Assembly: GCF_004322755.1 (NCBI RefSeq)
Contig: NZ_CP036401.1
Span: 1,488,001-1,552,000, forward strand
Length of the DNA: 64,000 nt
Source of the DNA: Pseudoduganella albidiflava
GTDB lineage: Bacteria; Pseudomonadota; Gammaproteobacteria; Burkholderiales; Burkholderiaceae_D
Reading direction: 5' to 3'
Shown here piece by piece: positions 26,904 through 35,016 of the stretch; positions within the stretch are counted from its first letter, which is position 1, and each line of letters begins with the position of its first letter. The position numbers and the translations under genes were made by a program. The notes below the pieces were generated by a model. That model made no database searches. It was given only the letters and a program-made list of their open reading frames with translations, and was not told the origin of the DNA.

Positions 26904-28078
26904 GCCGCACGCTCCCCTGTCGTACGCTCCCCAGTCGTACGCTCCCCTGTCGTACGCTCCCCTGATGTACGCTCCCCCGTCGTACGCACCCATGATCCAC
27001 GCTCCCATGATGCGCCCGCGACGGATTCGCGCCGCAGCGGCAGTTCGATCGACACCTCGAAGCGGCCGCCGGCCACGTGGCGGGCCGTGAAGCGGTACGC
27101 GCCGCCATACAGCTTGCGCAGCCGTTCAGCCACGTTGCGCATGCCCACGCCCAGGGACGCGCCATTGTCGCCGCCCATGCGCGCGTCGTTGACCACGCGG
27201 ATGTGCAGCGTGCCGCCGGTGGCCGCGATCGTCAGCCCCAGCGCGCCACCGGCGGGATCGGGGGCGATGCCATGCCGCACGGCGTTCTCGGCCAGCGGCT
27301 GCAGCAGCAGGCAGGGCACCTGCGCATCGAGCAGGCCGGGGCCGACCTCGATGGCGATGCGCAGCCGCTCGCCCAGCCGCGCCTTCTCGATCTCCAGGTA
27401 GTTCTCGGTCAGCGCCAGTTCGTCGGCCAGCGCGTGCTCGTGCGCGTGCTCGGTGGCCAGGGTGGCGCGCAGCAGGTCCGCCAGCTGCGCGATCATCCGG
27501 TTGGCATCCCGGTCGCGGCCCGTGGCCACCAGCGCGGACACGCCGTTGAGCGTATTGAACAGGAAGTGCGGCTGCAGCTGGTAGCGCAGGGCGCGCAGTT
27601 CGGCATCGCGCGCCAGCAGCAGGGCCTCGGCCGAACGCGTGCGCTCCTCACCCAGCGCGCTGTTATAGGCCACCACCGCATGGCTGGCGCAGAACGCGAT
27701 CAGCGGCAGCCAGCAGCCATCCAGCCCGGCGAACAGCATGGCCCAGTCATGCGTGGCGCGCAGCCCGAGGCGGATGGCGACCGTCTGCCCCAGCAGGCTG
27801 TTCGCCACCGACATCGCGTAGCTCGCCGCCAGCAGCGCCAGCGCGGTACCCCACCAGGGCAGGCCGCGCCGCCACAGCTCGCGCTGCAGCCAGGCGGTGG
27901 GCGCGATCCACGCCAGGTAGGTGCACAGGTACAGCGTGCGGAAGATCAGCGGCCGTTCATGGCCAACGTCCGGCACCCCCATGATCGCGATGCACACGGT
28001 GATCGGCAGCGCCGCCAGCAGCGCGTGGTGGAAGGGTGGATCGGCCAAACTGGCCGTGTCGAACGAGCGGGGAGACAT
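26900..28078 (-). CDS. LytS/YehU-type sensor histidine kinase with repeat-derived tail
   Basis: A 392-residue membrane kinase. Four or five membrane helices fill about residues 20-135. They are followed by a His_kinase (PF06580) domain with H171 in QLQPHFLFNTLNG and a C-terminal ATPase with LLQPLAENAVRHGI and GVGMRNVAERL. The last 35 residues are a pentapeptide repeat (TTGER and variants) encoded by the 15-bp tandem repeat at 26907, which is not part of the family fold. The ATG at 28078 gives the shortest complete protein; the frame stays open upstream, but there it overlaps the NTF2-like gene. Confidence 0.9.
   Translation of the reverse strand: MSPRSFDTASLADPPFHHALLAALPITVCIAIMGVPDVGHERPLIFRTLYLCTYLAWIAPTAWLQRELWRRGLPWWGTALALLAASYAMSVANSLLGQTVAIRLGLRATHDWAMLFAGLDGCWLPLIAFCASHAVVAYNSALGEERTRSAEALLLARDAELRALRYQLQPHFLFNTLNGVSALVATGRDRDANRMIAQLADLLRATLATEHAHEHALADELALTENYLEIEKARLGERLRIAIEVGPGLLDAQVPCLLLQPLAENAVRHGIAPDPAGGALGLTIAATGGTLHIRVVNDARMGGDNGASLGVGMRNVAERLRKLYGGAYRFTARHVAGGRFEVSIELPLRRESVAGASWERGSWVRTTGERTSGERTTGERTTGERTTGERAA
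26907..27011 (-). repeat. 15-bp tandem repeat (GTACGCTCCCCTGTC), seven units, inside the kinase gene
   Basis: Seven contiguous 15-bp units, diverging at 1-5 positions each, form the 3' end of the LytS-like gene and encode ASWER-GSWVR-TTGER-TSGER-TTGER-TTGER-TTGER. Because the unit is a multiple of three, the reading frame is preserved through to the stop codon. Confidence 0.92.
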
Positions 28079-28084
28079 CGGGCG

Positions 28085-28090
28085 ATTGTA
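28085..28090 (-). promoter_or_regulatory. Candidate -10 box for a leaderless LytS-like transcript
   Basis: TACAAT on the minus strand ends six bases before the ATG at 28078, so transcription would start at or next to the A of the start codon. No ribosome site is present before this ATG, which fits leaderless translation. The -35 region is weak. Confidence 0.4.
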
Positions 28091-28107
28091 GCCGCAGTGG
28101 CCGGACT

Positions 28108-28593
28108 TCAGCCGAGCGAAAACACCATCGAGCTGATTTTCCAGCCGCTTTCCGTCTTCACCATGTGCCAGGATTCGGCGCCCCTGTTGGTGACCTTGCC
28201 ATCCTCGACGAATTCGAAATCGAAGTACACGGTGCCGATGCTGCCGTTGCTGTGGATGCGCACGTTGTGGAAGCGCTCCTCGATGGGCAGCTTGCTGGCG
28301 CCGACGAATTCGGCGAACTGGCGGTAGGTGGACGGCCTGACGCGCGGCTGGCCCGGCTTCAGCTTGATGCGCTCGCTGGCCACGGTCAGCCAGCTGTTGT
28401 CGGCGGGGAGGAACATCGCTTCCAGCGCGGCGCGGTCCCTGGCGATGATCGCGGCCTGGAAAGCCTTGACGATGGTGTCGATCTCCATCACGGCCGCGGG
28501 ATCGTCTCCGCCCGTTTCGGCGCGGGCCATCGGGGCGAACGCGGACAGCAGCAGGCCTGACAGCAGCAGGGTGGTCGCCAGCAGTTTTTTCAT
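28108..28593 (-). CDS. Secreted NTF2-like (SnoaL/DUF4440) protein
   Basis: A 161-residue protein with a clear signal peptide (MKKLLATTLLLSGLLLSAFAPMARA). The mature part is an NTF2-like cone fold: helix VMEIDTIVKAFQAAIIARDRAALEAMF, then strands ending in GWKISSMVFSLG. Such proteins bind small ligands or act as isomerases; no specific activity can be assigned. The ATG at 28593 has GGAGGAA six bases upstream. It is transcribed in the same direction as the LytS-like gene, 29 bp away. Confidence 0.82.
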   Translation of the reverse strand: MKKLLATTLLLSGLLLSAFAPMARAETGGDDPAAVMEIDTIVKAFQAAIIARDRAALEAMFLPADNSWLTVASERIKLKPGQPRVRPSTYRQFAEFVGASKLPIEERFHNVRIHSNGSIGTVYFDFEFVEDGKVTNRGAESWHMVKTESGWKISSMVFSLG

Positions 28594-28775
28594 CGGGTTC
28601 CTCCAGGACAGGGACGGTGCTGGCAATGTAGCGCCGCGGCCGGCCCGGCGGGAGCCCTTTGCGGTGAACCGGTGGCGGTACGCGCCGAAGCGTTTCCAAC
28701 GCGCGAAGCCTTGCTCGGATAGAATCGGTATTGTCGTTTCGTTATCATCGCTTCCTGACCCTCATCCCGACGTCC

Positions 28776-31010
28776 ATGCGTATCCGAACCCGCCTGCTGC
28801 TGCTGATCCTGTCGATCCTGTTCCCCGCCGTGTTGGTGGCATCGGTCGCGCTGTGGTACGTGTACCAGGAACAGCGCAAGGCCGAAGTGGCCGGCACCAG
28901 GGAAGCCGTGCGCGCGCTGTCGCTGCTGGCCGACCGCGAACTGCTGGCGATGGACGGCATCCTGCGCACCCTGGCGGCGGCACCGGCGTTGCATCGGGGC
29001 GACCTCCGCGCGTTCTACGACCAGGCCCGGCGCGTGGCGCCGCCCGGCCATTCGGTGATCGTCGTGACCGACCTGGAAGGCCGCCAGCTGCTCAACAGCC
29101 GGCAGCCGTTCGGCGGACCGCTGCCGAAGGGGCGGTCGAACCTGATGGCGCTGCGCCGCGTCAAGGGCCCGCAAGGCACTGTGGTGTCCGACCTGTTCGT
29201 CGCGCCGGTCGGCAAGCGCCCGGATATCGCGGTCCAGATCCCCGTGCAGGTCGACGGCCAGCTGCGCTATTACCTGGCGATGGGCCTGGCGGCGGAGCGG
29301 CTGGTGCCACTGCTGGTGCAGCAAGGGCTGCCGCAACAGTGGACCGCCTCGCTGACGGACCGCCAGGGCCGCGTGATCGCGCGCAGCCGCGATGCGCAGA
29401 AGTACATCGGCATGAGCGTGCGGCCGGCGCTGCGCGCGCGGATACAGGCCGGCGAACAATCCGGCGTACACCAGGGCGTCACGCTGTCGGGTATCCAGAC
29501 CATGGCGTTCTTCAGCCGCGCGCCGCTGTCCGGCTGGACCGTGATCCTCAGCGTGCCGCTCGAAGAGATACGCCGGCCGGCGATCTACGCGGCCACCGGT
29601 TTTGCCGCGATGATCGTGCTGATGCTGGCGCTGTCGATGGCCGGCGCGCACTGGTATGCGCGGCGCACCGCCGCGCCCATCGAACGCCTGCGCCGCAGTG
29701 CCGAGGCGCTGGGTGCCGGCGAGCCCGTGGCGGCGCTCCGTTCCGGCATGGCCGAGGCGGACGCGGTCAGCCGGGCCCTGGCCGATGCCGCCGCCAGGAT
29801 CCGCGACAACGAGGCGGAACTGGAACGCAAGGTGGCCGAGGCGGTGGCCGCGGCCGAGCGTGCCCAGCGCGCGCTGCTGCAGGGCCAGAAGCTGGAGGCG
29901 CTGGGCCGGCTCACGGCCGGCATCGCCCACGATTTCAACAATGTGCTGCAAACCCTGTCCGGCGCCTTGCAACTGATTCCGCTGACGCAGGACCGCGCGC
30001 GGGTGCAGGCGCTGGCCGAGACATGCCAGCGCGCCATCGCGCGCGCCACCACGCTGACCGGGCAGATGCGCTCGTTCGGGACGGTGCAGGACGCGCGGCT
30101 GGCCACCGTCGACCCGGCAATTGCCGTGCACAACGTGCTGCCGATGCTGAAGAACGCGCTGCCGAACAATGTGGAACTGGCGCTCGACCTGCAGCCGGCG
30201 CCGGACGGCCTGTGGCCCGTCACCATCGATCCGCTGCAGATGGAACTGGCCCTGCTCAACCTCGTCATCAACGCGCGCGATGCGATGCCGGCCGGCGGCA
30301 GGGTGAGCGTCGCATTGCGCAACGAAACGCTGCCGGCCGCGGTGCAGGGACAGGTACAAGGAAAAGGACTGGCAGGGGAGCTGGCGCCGGGCGACTACCT
30401 GCGCGTGTCGGTGGCCGATACCGGCACCGGCATGAGCCAGGATACGCTGGCGCGCGCGCTGGAACCGTTCTACACCACCAAGGGCGTCGACAAGGGCACC
30501 GGCCTGGGCCTGCCGCAGGCCTATGGTTTCGCGGTCCAGTCGAACGGCAGGCTGGTGCTGGACAGCGCACCGGGATCCGGCACGACGGTGACGATCTGGC
30601 TGCCGCGCGCGGCCGGCGCGGCGACGGCCGTGGAAGAGGGCACCCGGGCCGCGTCCCCCGACCTGCAAGCGGCCGAGGGGCTGGTGCTGTTCGTCGAGGA
30701 CGATCCCCTGGTGCGGGAAACCATGCTGGCCGCGCTTGTCACCGCCGGCTTCGAGGTGCGCGCGGCGGCCAGTGGCGACGAGGCGCTTGCCGTGCTGGAG
30801 TCGGGCGCGCCGGTGCGCCAAGTGTTTTCCGATATCGTGATGCCCGGCGCGATCGGCGGCGTGGAACTGGCGCGCATCGTGCTGACCCGCTTCCCGCAGG
30901 TGCGGATCGTGCTCGCCACCGGCTACACGGACAGCCGGGTCAACCTGCCCGGCGTGCGGCTGCTGGCCAAGCCCTACGATATCGCCGAGTTGTACCAGGC
31001 GCTCAGGTGA
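28776..31010 (+). CDS. Membrane hybrid histidine kinase with Cache-like sensor
   Basis: A 744-residue protein. A first membrane helix (LLLLILSILFPAVLVASVALWYV) is followed by a periplasmic Cache-like sensor of about 245 residues, a second helix (AATGFAAMIVLMLALSMAGA), a HAMP-like segment, a HisKA-type domain with H385 (GRLTAGIAHDFNNVLQTL), an ATPase (NLVINARDAMP, GTGLGLPQAYGFA) and a C-terminal receiver with D686 (VFSDIVMPG). The AHDFNN motif places it with the NtrB-like/blue-light-type hybrid kinases. The start at 28776 is chosen because the first helix follows directly; TAGAAT at 28720-28725 is a possible -10 box. Confidence 0.9.
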   Translation: MRIRTRLLLLILSILFPAVLVASVALWYVYQEQRKAEVAGTREAVRALSLLADRELLAMDGILRTLAAAPALHRGDLRAFYDQARRVAPPGHSVIVVTDLEGRQLLNSRQPFGGPLPKGRSNLMALRRVKGPQGTVVSDLFVAPVGKRPDIAVQIPVQVDGQLRYYLAMGLAAERLVPLLVQQGLPQQWTASLTDRQGRVIARSRDAQKYIGMSVRPALRARIQAGEQSGVHQGVTLSGIQTMAFFSRAPLSGWTVILSVPLEEIRRPAIYAATGFAAMIVLMLALSMAGAHWYARRTAAPIERLRRSAEALGAGEPVAALRSGMAEADAVSRALADAAARIRDNEAELERKVAEAVAAAERAQRALLQGQKLEALGRLTAGIAHDFNNVLQTLSGALQLIPLTQDRARVQALAETCQRAIARATTLTGQMRSFGTVQDARLATVDPAIAVHNVLPMLKNALPNNVELALDLQPAPDGLWPVTIDPLQMELALLNLVINARDAMPAGGRVSVALRNETLPAAVQGQVQGKGLAGELAPGDYLRVSVADTGTGMSQDTLARALEPFYTTKGVDKGTGLGLPQAYGFAVQSNGRLVLDSAPGSGTTVTIWLPRAAGAATAVEEGTRAASPDLQAAEGLVLFVEDDPLVRETMLAALVTAGFEVRAAASGDEALAVLESGAPVRQVFSDIVMPGAIGGVELARIVLTRFPQVRIVLATGYTDSRVNLPGVRLLAKPYDIAELYQALR

Positions 31011-31050
31011 GGCTGGCGGAGAGCGGGGCCGTACACTCTTGCGGTTAAGC

Positions 31051-31197
31051 CCACCCCAAGTGCAAACTCCGGGGTCAGACCCGCCGGGGTGTAGCAGGGG
31101 TTTCGCGAAGCCTGCTTCGCGCCTGCAGAACGATGCAGGCATGCATGCCAGCATTCCTCCCTGACCCCAGCCCTTCGCTGTTGGGGTGAATGCATGC
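31051..31197. repeat. Composite palindromic repeat interrupted by a second repeat family
   Basis: The outer parts are an inverted copy of the element at 19118-19193 (CCACCCCAAGTGCAAA at the left, CAGCCCTTCGCTGTTGGGGT at the right). The centre is split by about 75 bp (roughly 31087-31161) that match the 81-bp repeat at 60932-61170 (TTTCGCGAAGC, GCTTCGCGCCTGC). Confidence 0.8.
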
Positions 31198-31206
31198 GCT
31201 TTCGAT

Positions 31207-31275
31207 GTGTCCGGTAACGCTTAAGCTAACGCCATTCGTGCCGGACACTGACTCCGCTGGAAGCAATGTCCGGCA
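31207..31275. repeat. GTGTCCGG/CCGGACAC inverted repeat
   Basis: GTGTCCGG (31207-31214) pairs with CCGGACAC (31251-31258), and a further TGTCCGGCACCAG follows. The words match the GGTGTCCGACACC element at 36602, suggesting a variant of the same palindrome family next to the phosphatase gene end. Confidence 0.55.
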
Positions 31276-31281
31276 CCAGCC

Positions 31282-32916
31282 CTATCGGCGGCGCAGCGCT
31301 TCCGTCAGCACGCGCCCCTCGGCGCCGGCCGGGGCCCGCACCTGCAGCAGCGCGGCCAGCGTCGGCGCGATGTCGACCACCTCGGCATACTGCGTGTAGT
31401 TGCCCGGCGCGACCCAGCGCTTGCCCATCATGATCAGCGGCACGCTGGTGTCGTAGCGGTACGGCGTGCCGTGCGTGGCGCCGCTGGTGCCCGAGCCGAA
31501 TGCCCAGTACGCGCGCGGCACCACGACCAGGTCGCCGGATTCATGGCGGTGCCAGCCGCGGCGCATCAGCAAGTCCTGCCGGGTGCCGGTGGCGCCGCTT
31601 TCCTCGAAGCGCGTGCGGGTGTACACGTCGGCGACACCGGCCTGCGCCAGCAGCCATGTGCTGGCGGCCGCCTCGATGTCGGCGCGTTTCAGCCCGGCCT
31701 TGCGGATCGCCGCGTCATCGAAATAAATATTCGGCGGCACGGCGTTGGCGATCGGCTTCACCCCGTTGAACGTGGCGGCCAGGTGCTGTTCCAGCCCGGC
31801 CAGCATCTTCTTGCCGTCGATGCGGCCTGCATCGATGCGCTGCCGCTGCGAGAATTCGGCGCTGTTGGCGAAGCCGTGGTCGGCCGTCAGCACGATCATC
31901 CATTCATCCGCCCCCACGCGCTGGTCCAGGTAGCTGAAGAAGCTGGCCAGCATGCGGTCCAGCCGCTGCAGGTGGTCGTGCGACATCTTGCTCTCCGGGC
32001 CGTGGCGGTGGTTCACGTAGTCATGGCCGGAAAGGCTCACGCCCAGCAGGTCCGGCACGCCGGCCGGGTTGGCGCCGAGTGCCTCCCCGTCGATGGCGGC
32101 GCGGGCGAAGTCCAGCGTCAGCTCGTCTACGGCCGGCCCTTCCTTGAGGCGCTTGTAGTAGCCGGCATCGGGCTTGCCGCTCTCGCTGTAGTACGAAAAA
32201 TCGAACAGCGGTCCTTCCGCATCGCCGGCGTAGGCGCTGTCGGCCAGCAGCGGGCGCCACTTCTGCCCGTAGTAGCGGTCTTGCGGCTTGCCGGCCAGGT
32301 AGCGCTGCACCCATTGCGGGTGCTGCTGCATGTACCAGGTGCTGCTGGCGAAATTGCCGCTGTCTTCCATGTACATATAGGCGGTGCCGCCTTTGCCGGC
32401 CAGCAGGATCGCGCCGCGGTCCTTGCCGGAAACGGCCACCACCTTGGCGCGGTTGCCGGTGGCATAGCGCAGCTGGTCGCCCAGCGTGTCGACGCGCAGC
32501 CTGGCCGGCGAGGTGCCGTCGTCGGGCGCGGTCTCTTCGCCGATGTAGTGGTGGTTGCGGTCTTCGGTGCAGTAGATCTGCTGGCCGGTGGCGCGGTCGA
32601 TCCAGTAGTTGGACACGATGCCGTGCTGGTTCGGGTAGGCGCCGGTGAGGATGGCGGCATGGCCCACCGCGGTGACGGTGGTGCCGTGCGCCTGGTGCGC
32701 ATCGCTGAACCAGGCGCCGCCATCGAGCAGGCGCCGGAAGCCGCCCTTGCCGAACTGCTCGCGGTAGCGCACCAGCTGCTCCTGCGGCAAGCCGTCGACG
32801 GCCATCACGACGACCAGTTTCGGCGCGGGGTTGGGTTTGGCGGGGGCGGCCGAGGCAAGGGTGGGCAAGGACACCGATATCGACAGGGCCAGCGGCAGGA
32901 AGATGGTTGCTTTCAT
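31282..32916 (-). CDS. Secreted alkaline phosphatase superfamily phosphatase (PafA-like)
   Basis: A 544-residue periplasmic enzyme with signal peptide MKATIFLPLALSISVSLPTLASAA. The metal-site motifs of the type I phosphodiesterase / nucleotide pyrophosphatase group are visible: VVMAVDGLPQEQLVRY (first Asp), the nucleophile region AHGTTVTAVGHAAILTG, GVSLSGHDYVNHRHGPES and VLTADHGFANS. These bind two zinc ions. The substrate is likely a phosphate mono- or diester; the family includes PafA/PhoK-type phosphatases. It is a single leftward gene with no Pho box recognised. Confidence 0.88.
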   Translation of the reverse strand: MKATIFLPLALSISVSLPTLASAAPAKPNPAPKLVVVMAVDGLPQEQLVRYREQFGKGGFRRLLDGGAWFSDAHQAHGTTVTAVGHAAILTGAYPNQHGIVSNYWIDRATGQQIYCTEDRNHHYIGEETAPDDGTSPARLRVDTLGDQLRYATGNRAKVVAVSGKDRGAILLAGKGGTAYMYMEDSGNFASSTWYMQQHPQWVQRYLAGKPQDRYYGQKWRPLLADSAYAGDAEGPLFDFSYYSESGKPDAGYYKRLKEGPAVDELTLDFARAAIDGEALGANPAGVPDLLGVSLSGHDYVNHRHGPESKMSHDHLQRLDRMLASFFSYLDQRVGADEWMIVLTADHGFANSAEFSQRQRIDAGRIDGKKMLAGLEQHLAATFNGVKPIANAVPPNIYFDDAAIRKAGLKRADIEAAASTWLLAQAGVADVYTRTRFEESGATGTRQDLLMRRGWHRHESGDLVVVPRAYWAFGSGTSGATHGTPYRYDTSVPLIMMGKRWVAPGNYTQYAEVVDIAPTLAALLQVRAPAGAEGRVLTEALRRR

Positions 32917-33066
32917 TGTTTGGTCGCGTAAAACGGTCAGTCCGCCATCATGCCAGATCCGTGTGCCGGCGCGATGACGCGCTGTTACAAACGTTCACCA
33001 ACTGTTCCCTGCGGCGCGTGGCGGATCGGTTAAAGTGCGCTCACCATTTCAACCGAGGAGAGGCTC

Positions 33067-33831
33067 ATGACCCTGCTGAAAACCGTGGCCCCCGCCGCAC
33101 TCGCAATGACGTTCCTGCTCGGCGCCGCCCACGCGGGCGCGCAGGTGCCGACCACCGGCACCACCGTCATCATTCCCGCCTACGGCGAGGTGACGGCGCC
33201 GAACGACCAGGCCACCGCCGTGCTGGCGATCGAGGAACAGGACAAGGACAAGGCCGCCGCCGCCTCGCGCGTCAACCAGAAGATGAAGCAGGGCCTGGAC
33301 ATCCTGAAGCGCGAAGATCCCAAGGCCAGCCTGACGACGATGAACTACTACACCTACCCGGTGTATCCGGAAGACCGGCCGGTGCAGCCGATGGCGGGGA
33401 ACAAGCCGCGCGTGCCCACCGCCTGGCGCGTGGGACATTACGTGGAGGTGAAGACGACCAACCTGGCCGGCCTGCCGAAGACCGTGGCCGCGGCGCAGAA
33501 GGTACTGACGCTGAACGCGATCAACTTCGGCCTGACGCCGGCGGCGACGAAGAAGCTGGATGACCAGCGCATCGCCGCCACCTACAGGAACCTGAACGAG
33601 CGCATCGCCTCGGTGGCCACGGCGATGGGCCGGCCGGTGACCGATGCCGTGCTGGATACCGTGGACTTCGAAGGTTCCGGCAACTACGCTCATCCGGAAG
33701 GCGGCGCCCCGGCGCCGATGATGGCGATGAGCAAGCGCGCGATGGATACGGCCGAAGTGGCCGAGCCATCGTTCGAGCCGGGCGAGACCACGCTGCAGAT
33801 GCGCCTGGTGGGCAAGGTGCGCTTCCGCTGA
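33067..33831 (+). CDS. SIMPL (DUF541) domain protein, periplasmic
   Basis: A 254-residue protein with signal peptide (MTLLKTVAPAALAMTFLLGAAHAGA). The SIMPL domain starts VIIPAYGEVTAPNDQATAVLAIEEQDKDKAAAASRVNQ and repeats the usual pattern of long helix plus strand (YYTYPVYPE... WRVGHYVEVKTTNLAGLPKTV). E. coli YggE is the known relative and is linked to oxidative stress protection; the biochemical role is unknown. CGAGGAGAGGCTC gives the ribosome site. Confidence 0.88.
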   Translation: MTLLKTVAPAALAMTFLLGAAHAGAQVPTTGTTVIIPAYGEVTAPNDQATAVLAIEEQDKDKAAAASRVNQKMKQGLDILKREDPKASLTTMNYYTYPVYPEDRPVQPMAGNKPRVPTAWRVGHYVEVKTTNLAGLPKTVAAAQKVLTLNAINFGLTPAATKKLDDQRIAATYRNLNERIASVATAMGRPVTDAVLDTVDFEGSGNYAHPEGGAPAPMMAMSKRAMDTAEVAEPSFEPGETTLQMRLVGKVRFR

Positions 33832-33840
33832 GCAGGAGGG

Positions 33841-33858
33841 GCGGGACGATCGTCCCGC
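33841..33858. repeat. 18-bp perfect palindrome after the SIMPL gene
   Basis: GCGGGACGATCGTCCCGC lies about 10 bp after the stop codon. It could be a transcription terminator stem, but no T-run follows. Confidence 0.5.
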
Positions 33859-33903
33859 ACGCCAGCCACCCGACCTGAGTGCTCCCCGATCCGCGTGCTC
33901 CTC

Positions 33904-33909
33904 TATAAT
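33904..33909 (+). promoter_or_regulatory. Candidate -10 box (TATAAT) before pssA
   Basis: A perfect TATAAT about 200 bp before pssA. The -35 region is not recognisable. If used, the transcript would carry the 13-bp tandem repeat in its leader. Confidence 0.4.
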
Positions 33910-33975
33910 AGGGTTCAGCCGGCCGGGCAGGAATGCCCTGGCGGAACACAACAATAGCGCAGCGCTCTGCAGCAG

Positions 33976-34088
33976 GCTTATGTCGCATGCTCATGTAGTA
34001 CGCTCATGCAGCACGCTCCTGTAGCTCGCTCATGTAGCACGCTGATGTAGCACGCTGATGTAGCGGATGATGCAGCACGCTCATGCAA
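33976..34088. repeat. 13-bp tandem repeat (GCTCATGTAGCAC), about nine units
   Basis: About nine head-to-tail copies of a 13-bp unit (one of 12) run almost up to the pssA start. The unit is not a multiple of three, so the block is not built as coding sequence. The copies diverge by 1-4 bases. Confidence 0.9.
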
Positions 34089-34109
34089 TAATTTTGCACC
34101 AGGTACTCA

Positions 34110-34979
34110 ATGGCTAAATTCCCTCGCCGCCGGCCCAAGCCCGGCGCCGTCCCCAATGGCAAGGCGCCGCGCCGCAGCGCCTTCAGCAGGTTCGCCCGCA
34201 AGTACAACGAGCGGGGCGAGCTCCGGCCGCGCCGCGGCATCTACCTGCTGCCGAACGCCTTCACGACCGGAGCGCTGTTCTGCGGCTTCTACGCGATCGT
34301 GATGGCGATGAACCAGCGCTTCGAGCACGCCGCCTGGGCCATCTTCGTGGCCATGCTGCTCGACGGTCTCGATGGCCGGGTGGCCCGCCTCACCAACACG
34401 CAAAGCGAATTCGGCGCGCAGTACGACAGCCTGTCCGACATGGTGTCGTTCGGCGCCGCGCCGGCGCTCGTCATCTATGAATGGTCGCTGCGCGGCCTGG
34501 GCAAGCTGGGCTGGATCGCCGCCTTCGTCTACTGTGCCGGCGCCGCGCTGCGGCTGGCCCGCTTCAACACCAACATCACCGTGGTCGACAAGCGCTACTT
34601 CCAGGGCATGCCGAGTCCGTCGGCGGCGGCGCTGATCGCCGGCTTCGTGCTGGTGATGGTCGACATGGGCGAGCACGGCGTGTACTACCCGTGGGCCTCG
34701 TGGGCGCTGGCACTGTTCGCCGGCCTGACAATGGTCACCAACGTGCCGTACTACAGCTTCAAGGACGTCAACTTCAAGAAGTCGGTACCGTTCATCACCG
34801 TGTTCCTCATCGCGCTGGCCTTCACGCTGGTGTCGCTGGATCCGCCGAAGGTGATGTTCCTGCTGTTCGTGCTGTACGGGCTGTCAGGCTACGTGGTGTT
34901 CGCCGTGCGGCTGGCGAAAGGCAAGCCGGTGTCGATCGTGCAGGTCGACGAGGAACCCGAGGACAACGAACGCCGTTGA
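34110..34979 (+). CDS. pssA: CDP-diacylglycerol-serine O-phosphatidyltransferase
   Basis: A 289-residue membrane enzyme making phosphatidylserine from CDP-diacylglycerol and serine. The CDP-alcohol phosphotransferase motif is complete: [20 protein letters not shown] followed by YDSLSD, holding the four metal-binding Asp residues. Seven to eight helices follow from residue about 45. A basic N-terminal extension of about 40 residues ([19 protein letters not shown]) is typical of betaproteobacteria. No psd gene is adjacent here. It is followed by leuA after 37 bp. Confidence 0.94.
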   Translation: MAKFPRRRPKPGAVPNGKAPRRSAFSRFARKYNERGELRPRRGIYLLPNAFTTGALFCGFYAIVMAMNQRFEHAAWAIFVAMLLDGLDGRVARLTNTQSEFGAQYDSLSDMVSFGAAPALVIYEWSLRGLGKLGWIAAFVYCAGAALRLARFNTNITVVDKRYFQGMPSPSAAALIAGFVLVMVDMGEHGVYYPWASWALALFAGLTMVTNVPYYSFKDVNFKKSVPFITVFLIALAFTLVSLDPPKVMFLLFVLYGLSGYVVFAVRLAKGKPVSIVQVDEEPEDNERR

Positions 34980-35016
34980 GCTTTGGATCAGCGGCCATAT
35001 CAAGGAGCGAGACCCC

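Noticed and set aside
26157..27008. Extended N-terminus of the LytTR regulator (repeated GAYDRGAYD)
   Set aside because: That stretch is the 15-bp repeat read in another frame; the receiver domain starts at 26903.
31207..31275. Possible riboswitch or small RNA after the hybrid kinase gene
   Set aside because: The symmetry is explained by the GTGTCCGG palindrome family; no promoter or terminator for an RNA gene is seen.
33976..34088. CRISPR-like array before pssA
   Set aside because: Units of 13 bp are directly adjacent without spacers, and no cas genes are present.
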